A DNA stretch of 52,686 bases from Chloroflexota bacterium. GTDB taxonomy: Bacteria > Chloroflexota > Dehalococcoidia > JACVQG01 > JAHKAY01. Shown here piece after piece: positions 49,494 through 52,686 of the stretch. The stretch lies in the NCBI GenBank assembly GCA_018825785.1, contig JAHKAY010000036.1:1-52686 (forward strand), read 5' to 3'. Every line of letters starts with the position of its first letter. Positions within the stretch are counted from its first letter, which is position 1. The notes under the pieces were generated by a model that was not told where the DNA came from, ran no database searches, and saw nothing but the letters and a program-made list of their open reading frames with translations. Position numbers and translations under genes: made by a program.

Positions 49494-49801
49494 AAATTAC
49501 TGGCACGGGGGTGGCCGTGCGGCGGACACAAGCACTCATGCTGAGGAGGAAGGTTGCCTGTATCAACAAGAGAACCCAGCACTTCCTCGGTATTACCTCC
49601 CCCCTCTCTCAGGTTACGTGCTGGGTAGCTTTGACGAACGAAGTGTATCATCACGAAGACAAGCTGTCAAGGAAAGAAGGCCTCTCGGGTTAGTTCAGTC
49701 ATGGTGACAGCCTTCCTTACTTTGTAGTGGCCGAAGCGGGCTGGCAAGGCTTCTTGCTTGTAGCTATAATTGGAGAAAGGTCAAAAGAGCGGGAGGGGAC
49801 C
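49494..49801. other. intergenic region with a 9-bp inverted repeat
   Basis: About 300 bases without a convincing gene. ACCCAGCAC (49574-49582) and GTGCTGGGT (49618-49626) form an inverted repeat with 35 bases between; no T-tract follows, so it is not a typical terminator. The region must also hold the promoter of the LolA-like gene, which I could not place. Confidence 0.4.
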
Positions 49802-50083
49802 GTGCTTGGATGGTTCAAACGTTTGCGGGAAGCAAGAGAAAAGGCGAGGCGGCCACAGGAAGAAAGAGAGAAGAGGGTCGCCACCTGGGTAGATGAGGCG
49901 TTAAGCCAACAGAGTCAGCCGAGAGTCTGCCCAAGATGTAAAGGAACCGATTGGCGATACCTAGAACTCTACAATTTGTGGCAATGTGGGACGGATTGGT
50001 GTGGCAACCTTATGACTTTCACCGGACCTCAGGTCAGCCCTCCTGACGACCCGACAGCACCCCGAAACCCGTATTCCGAATGA
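49802..50083 (+). CDS. small zinc-ribbon-like protein
   Basis: GTG at 49802, preceded by the SD GGAGGGG, encodes about 93 residues. The N-terminus is highly charged and helical (FKRLREAREKARRPQEEREKR). The C-terminus has CPRCKGTDWRYLELYNLWQCGTDWC, two Cys pairs as in zinc ribbons. It may bind nucleic acid or protein; the family is unknown to me. Lower GC than the core genes. Confidence 0.55.
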   Translation: MLGWFKRLREAREKARRPQEEREKRVATWVDEALSQQSQPRVCPRCKGTDWRYLELYNLWQCGTDWCGNLMTFTGPQVSPPDDPTAPRNPYSE

Positions 50084-50143
50084 GAAAGTCGAACCAGGCG
50101 GGCAGGCCAACCACGATTCAACTGAACGCAGACGGGTCATATC

Positions 50144-50227
50144 TGCCGGGGACAGGATTCGAACCTGCACGGGGTATTACCCCAGCGGATTTTAAGTCCG
50201 CCGCGTCTTCCCTTCCGCCACCCCGGC
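50144..50227 (-). tRNA. tRNA-Leu(TAA)
   Basis: 84-nt class II tRNA: acceptor GCCGGGG/CCCCGGC, discriminator A, anticodon loop ACTTAAAATC giving TAA, long variable arm (GCTGGGGTAATACCCCGT) and T-arm with GGTTCGAATCC. CCA is not encoded. Confidence 0.95.
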
Positions 50228-50263
50228 CGTTTAGATTATGACATAGCAGGGAAAGGGGGGGCA

Positions 50264-50395
50264 ATGGGCAGGCCCTGGTGGTATGAAAAGCATAAGAAAA
50301 AGCGCTGGAGGCCCTCCCGGGACCTGTGGTTCTGGGGGGCCCTCCTCCTGGTTGTCCTCCTGGTGGCCCTGGCACGGACCTGTGGTAGAGGGTAA
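50264..50395 (+). CDS. possible small single-span membrane protein (43 residues)
   Basis: ATG 50264 is preceded by an A/G-rich SD-like GAAAGGGGGG. The frame of 43 codons has an N-terminal basic, Trp-rich part (PWWYEKHKKKRWRPSRD) and then one hydrophobic helix (WFWGALLLVVLLVALA), ending in RTCGRG. It lies between two tRNA genes on the opposite strand. A positive-inside membrane peptide is plausible, but no family is recognised. Confidence 0.4.
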   Translation: MGRPWWYEKHKKKRWRPSRDLWFWGALLLVVLLVALARTCGRG

Positions 50396-50405
50396 GGTAC
50401 AAAAG

Positions 50406-50479
50406 AGGCGGCGACCGGATTCGAACCGGTGAATAGGGGTTTTGCAGACCCCCGCCTTGGACCTCTTGGCTACGCCGCC
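50406..50479 (-). tRNA. tRNA-Cys(GCA)
   Basis: 74-nt cloverleaf with acceptor GGCGGCG/CGCCGCC, discriminator U as in all tRNA-Cys, anticodon GCA in GTCTGCAAAAC and T-loop GGTTCGAATCC. Confidence 0.95.
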
Positions 50480-50514
50480 GCCAGCCTGATTATATCGGAC
50501 AACAGGGGACAAAT

Positions 50515-50541
50515 AAAGGCCCCGCCAGAGGCGGGGCCTTT
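50515..50541. terminator. 12-bp stem terminator hairpin next to tRNA-Gly
   Basis: AAAGGCCCCGCC and GGCGGGGCCTTT form a perfect 12-bp stem with a 3-base loop. On the minus strand it lies 12 bases past the end of tRNA-Gly and is followed by TTTATTTG; on the plus strand TTTGATTTT follows, so it may act in both directions. Confidence 0.8.
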
Positions 50542-50553
50542 GATTTTCTCTGG

Positions 50554-50625
50554 AGCGGAAGACGGGATTCGGACCCGCGACCTCCTCCTTGGCAAGGAGG
50601 CGTTCTACCGCTGAACTACTTCCGC
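50554..50625 (-). tRNA. tRNA-Gly(GCC)
   Basis: 72 nt, acceptor GCGGAAG/CTTCCGC, anticodon loop CTTGCCAAG, U discriminator and encoded CCA (50553-50551). Lies 8 bases after tRNA-Leu(GAG) in transcription order, so both probably share a transcript ended by the hairpin at 50515. Confidence 0.95.
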
Positions 50626-50633
50626 TCTTTTGG

Positions 50634-50716
50634 TGCCGAGGAGGAGATTTGAACTCCTACGGGCTAAGCCCACAGCCCCCTCAAGACTGCGTGTCTGCCA
50701 ATTCCACCACCTCGGC
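50634..50716 (-). tRNA. tRNA-Leu(GAG)
   Basis: 83-nt class II tRNA with acceptor GCCGAGG/CCTCGGC, A discriminator, encoded CCA (50633-50631), anticodon loop TTGAGGG between the stems CAGTC and GGCTG, and a long variable arm. Confidence 0.95.
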
Positions 50717-50725
50717 ATGACCTTC

Positions 50726-50947
50726 CTACTGCTCCCCCTCCTTCTCCTCCCGTCCCCAGCACCCGCACCAGGGGCCCCATCCAGAGCGCCTTCTTCGGAA
50801 GAGCAAGGGCCATTTAAGGAACCAGGAAAGGCCCAGGATGATGAGGAGGATGGGCCACGTGAGGCCCCAGATGCTCCCCGTCACCACATCCAGCTTCACT
50901 AGGAGGGCCACCACCCCGATGACTATCAGAATAAGCCCTACGAACAT
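50726..50947 (-). CDS. small membrane protein resembling LiaI/LiaF transmembrane region (DUF5668-like)
   Basis: This 73-residue protein has two membrane helices: FVGLILIVIGVVALLVKL and LTWPILLIILGLSWFL, with the short TGSIWG loop typical of the LiaF/DUF5668 transmembrane pair, and a basic C-terminus (RRRRSGWG). Such proteins sense or signal cell-envelope stress or act as small membrane modules. SD AGGGGAAG precedes ATG 50947, and a TATAAT lies at 50979-50974. It is nested between tRNA genes on the same strand. Confidence 0.7.
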   Translation of the reverse strand: MFVGLILIVIGVVALLVKLDVVTGSIWGLTWPILLIILGLSWFLKWPLLFRRRRSGWGPWCGCWGREEKEGEQ

Positions 50948-50985
50948 CTTCCCCTTCCTTTCAGGCCACTTCTATTATAACATGG

Positions 50986-51059
50986 CAGGGGTGGCAGGAT
51001 TTGAACCCGCGACCGGCGGTTTTGGAGACCGCTGCTCTACCGGGCTGAGCTACACCCCT
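50986..51059 (-). tRNA. tRNA-Trp(CCA)
   Basis: 74 nt, acceptor AGGGGTG/CACCCCT, G discriminator, encoded CCA (50985-50983) and anticodon loop CTCCAAA. Confidence 0.95.
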
Positions 51060-51062
51060 CCG

Positions 51063-51135
51063 TACCCCTGGGGCGACTCGAACGCCCGACACGCGGTTTA
51101 GGAAACCGCTGCTCTATCCTCTGAGCTACAGGGGC
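51063..51135 (-). tRNA. tRNA-Arg(CCT)
   Basis: 73 nt with acceptor GCCCCTG/CAGGGGT (a G-U first pair), anticodon loop TTCCTAA, and T-loop GTTCGAGTC. Three bases from tRNA-Trp; a tandem Ala-Arg-Trp transcript is likely. Confidence 0.93.
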
Positions 51136-51222
51136 ATGGAGATAGGGGGATTCGAACCCCCGACCTCTGCGATGCGAGCGCAGCGCTCTCCCACTGAGCT
51201 ATATCCCCCTTTGTATTCTAAC
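51108..51222. repeat. 115-bp direct repeat, copy 1 (5' part of tRNA-Arg plus all of tRNA-Ala)
   Basis: This stretch recurs 689 bp downstream at 51797-51911 with 4 mismatches in 115 bases. Copy 1 contains the first 28 nt of tRNA-Arg and the whole intact tRNA-Ala, plus 14 bases beyond its 5' end. Confidence 0.95.
51137..51208 (-). tRNA. tRNA-Ala(CGC)
   Basis: 72 nt with acceptor GGGGATA/TATCTCC including the G3-U70 pair that marks alanine tRNAs, A discriminator, D-loop AGTGGGA, anticodon loop CTCGCAT. Intact copy of a duplicated pair. Confidence 0.95.
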
Positions 51223-51254
51223 AGGGCAGGTAAGGGGCGTCAACGGGCGAGCAC

Positions 51255-51752
51255 CTACGGTTCCACCCACCTGGGGTCATGGCAGGCGGTGCACGCGCCA
51301 TCATGGCATAGTGTGCACCTCAGGTCAAACACTCTCTCATGGCCTGGTACCGGCATCCCTGTGCCGCCCGCCACACCCGCCCCCGGCTGGCCTACTTTAT
51401 GGCAAGCGTTGCACGGGACAAATTCCATTGCCTCATGGGTCATGGGCATGGCATGGGGCGTGGGGGTAGCCAGCGGCGTCGGGATAGGCGTCGGCCCAGG
51501 AGTGGGCGTTGGGGCTGGCGTCGCGGTGGCCGTCGGCGTTGGCGTGGGTATAGGCGTGGGGGCATTCGTTGGGGCAGGCGTTGGGGTAGCTACTGGCGTA
51601 GCCCGGGGGGTAGGGGTGAGGGTGGCCGCCGGAGTCGGGGCAGCCGCTCGCTTGCAGGCCAGGAGTGAGAACAGCACCATACCGGCCAGAAGGGCCACAA
51701 GAGATGGCGCCGCTTCTCCGTAGCCCCCATCAGGGAGAAACGCCCCAGGCAA
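51255..51752 (-). CDS. triheme c-type cytochrome lipoprotein with Thr-Pro linker
   Basis: The frame encodes up to 165 residues. The N-terminal part contains a lipobox-like LLAC, a linker of about 55 residues of Ala/Thr/Pro, and a short C-terminal domain with three CxxCH haem motifs (CNACH, CTLCH, CTACH) within about 50 residues. It resembles small multihaem electron carriers held at the outer face of the membrane. The true start is unclear: TTG 51752, or an internal GTG closer to the lipobox ([15 protein letters not shown]). The gene is enclosed by the two 115-bp tRNA-derived repeats. Confidence 0.8.
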   Translation of the reverse strand: MPGAFLPDGGYGEAAPSLVALLAGMVLFSLLACKRAAAPTPAATLTPTPRATPVATPTPAPTNAPTPIPTPTPTATATPAPTPTPGPTPIPTPLATPTPHAMPMTHEAMEFVPCNACHKVGQPGAGVAGGTGMPVPGHERVFDLRCTLCHDGACTACHDPRWVEP

Positions 51753-51796
51753 TAGCCCAAGCTTCCTATTCTAGACCTCCCTTGAAATAGAGAACT

Positions 51797-51911
51797 GCTG
51801 CTCTATCCTCTGAGCTACAGGGGCATGGAGATAGGGGGATTCGAACCCCCGACCTCTGCGATGCGAGCGCAACGCTCTCCGCCCGAGCTATATCCCCCTT
51901 TGTATTCTAAC
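51797..51911. repeat. 115-bp direct repeat, copy 2
   Basis: Second copy of the repeat at 51108-51222. It carries a 28-nt fragment of tRNA-Arg (51797-51824) without its 3' part, and a full-length but altered tRNA-Ala. The outer ends share TTTGTATTCTAAC before the sequences diverge. Confidence 0.95.
51826..51897 (-). pseudogene. altered second copy of tRNA-Ala(CGC), probably a pseudo-tRNA
   Basis: 72 nt matching 51137-51208 except for four bases. Three lie in the D-loop (AGTGGGA to GGGCGGA), replacing the near-invariant A14 and G18. The fourth changes the first anticodon-stem pair to U-G. Acceptor, T-arm and anticodon are unchanged. Loss of A14 and G18 should damage the tertiary elbow, so I call it a decaying copy; it may still be transcribed. 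Confidence 0.75.
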
Positions 51912-51975
51912 GGCCCCTGGAAAAGGTGTCACCTGCCTCTTTAGGGAACTGAGGGTCTCTGTCTACTCTTTAGAC

Positions 51976-52533
51976 TTACTGCTTAGCTGACGCTTCCCTG
52001 AAGAGCTCAACAAGGGCCTTTACGTCCCTGAGCCAGGGCTCCTCGCCCCCCGCCGTGTTCTTAAAGGCGGCCACCTGAACCTTCTTGGTGGGCGCATAGT
52101 CGGGAGGGGATGCGAGAAAGGCCACCAGAAGCTCTCCCGCCTTCACGGGGTCCCCTTCCGGACGGGCAAGGCCCTTCTCCTCAAACCATCTTGGCAGGGG
52201 GTAGAGGGCAGAAGCGGTGCCCGTGGGAACACGGCCCAGCAGCACCGCGGAAAGGTCGGGCCCCAGGGTGCCCCCAGGCATGTTTAAAGCGCTGATGCTG
52301 TGGCACACGTTACAGACATACTTAGCTACGAACAACTGCCTTGCCTGCCGGGCCAGGGCTTGGTCAAAGGTTATCGCCGCCGGGGTGCCCGCCGGCGTCG
52401 GGGTAGGTGTTGGAGTGACCACCAGCGTTGGGGTGGGGGTGGGGGTAGCTTTCGGCTTGCAGGTCAAGAGCAGGAGAGAAGAGAGCAACAACTCGGCTAT
52501 GAGGACCAACTGCAAACGGCTCCGCTTGTTCAA
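51976..52533 (-). CDS. monohaem c-type cytochrome lipoprotein with Thr-Pro linker
   Basis: About 185 residues from TTG 52533, which has the SD GGAGG; ATG 52554 is the alternative. There is a signal peptide with lipobox LLTC, a Thr/Pro/Val linker, then a cytochrome c domain with a single haem site CNVCH followed by MPGGTLGPDLS, with Met as possible sixth ligand later in the chain. Likely anchored outside the membrane as an electron carrier. Same strand as the triheme gene and next to the second tRNA repeat. Confidence 0.82.
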   Translation of the reverse strand: MNKRSRLQLVLIAELLLSSLLLLTCKPKATPTPTPTLVVTPTPTPTPAGTPAAITFDQALARQARQLFVAKYVCNVCHSISALNMPGGTLGPDLSAVLLGRVPTGTASALYPLPRWFEEKGLARPEGDPVKAGELLVAFLASPPDYAPTKKVQVAAFKNTAGGEEPWLRDVKALVELFREASAKQ

Positions 52534-52633
52534 GTCATACCTCCAAGGCGGCATATGCTACATCCCTGACCTTCCCCCGTCAAGGTTCCCTGTGTTCTCT
52601 CACAACTTATGGTACAGGTGCGTACAATGAGGG

Positions 52634-52686
52634 ATGCGCAGAAGAGAGATTCGGGAGATAATAGAGACCTGGAAGGCATGTGGTGA
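52634..52686 (+). CDS. possible start of a gene running off the window
   Basis: ATG 52634 opens a frame that stays open to the window edge (MRRREIREIIETWKACG). A TACAAT (52623-52628) ends 5 bases before it, similar to the other leaderless arrangements here. Only 17 codons are visible, so it could be chance. Confidence 0.25.
   Translation, partial: MRRREIREIIETWKACG

Noticed and set aside
49511-49693. 60-residue plus-strand frame upstream of the zinc-ribbon gene
   Set aside because: No SD, no promoter and no recognisable pattern; treated as intergenic.

Overview
The window looks like a chromosomal segment of a high-GC anaerobic bacterium, most probably of the Chloroflexota (Dehalococcoidia or a close relative). 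The reasons are a split two-gene transketolase, a DUF1015 gene converging on a serA/class V aminotransferase pair, many exported proteins tethered by Thr-Pro linkers, c-type cytochrome lipoproteins, and a DUF362/polyferredoxin pair. This placement is inferred from gene content, not from a marker search.

Layout. 1-3.6 kb: end of a TPR protein, a class II aldolase, lexA with a B. subtilis-type SOS box, then lepB-pyrE-hisH. 3.7-9.7 kb: a SIMPL-domain lipoprotein, a stand-alone Smr protein divergent from a dCTP deaminase that carries a C-terminal helix-turn-helix domain, then a riboflavin operon (ribD, methyltransferase, ribE, ribBA, ribH). 9.7-16.6 kb: a stand-alone EF-Tu domain-2-like protein, and an eight-gene minus-strand operon with touching or overlapping genes (LOG-like protein, eno, queF, gap, ZIP transporter, pyrD, gatC, gatA). 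16.6-21.8 kb: a small conserved-looking protein, an AT-richer orphan nuclease, and ligA-unknown-pth. 21.9-32.8 kb: DUF1015, aminotransferase-serA, ribF-tyrS, aroH-aroF, a serpin lipoprotein and the split transketolase. The transketolase, aro and tyrS genes form an aromatic amino-acid neighbourhood; ribF completes the flavin route begun at 5.6 kb.

32.9-49.8 kb is compositionally different (lower GC, less biased codons) and mostly faces outward: a Tat-type DUF362 protein with a membrane polyferredoxin, small membrane proteins, a DUF4157-like HExxH protein, maf, a flavoprotein, a radical SAM protein, a cyclophilin lipoprotein, a three-gene minor-pilin cluster ending in an 1114-residue PilX-like adhesin, a secreted caspase-like protease with striking upstream repeats, a Thr-Pro-tethered PD40 propeller and a LolA-like lipoprotein. 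50.1-51.9 kb is a tRNA cluster on the minus strand (Leu-TAA, Cys, Gly, Leu-GAG, Trp, Arg-CCT, Ala-CGC). Its last part is duplicated as a 115-bp direct repeat that brackets a triheme cytochrome lipoprotein gene; the second tRNA-Ala copy has lost key D-loop bases.

A theme across the window is good sigma-70-type promoters whose -10 box lies only 7-16 bases before the start codon with no Shine-Dalgarno sequence, which suggests frequent leaderless transcripts. No CRISPR array, integrase, transposase or complete insertion sequence was seen.
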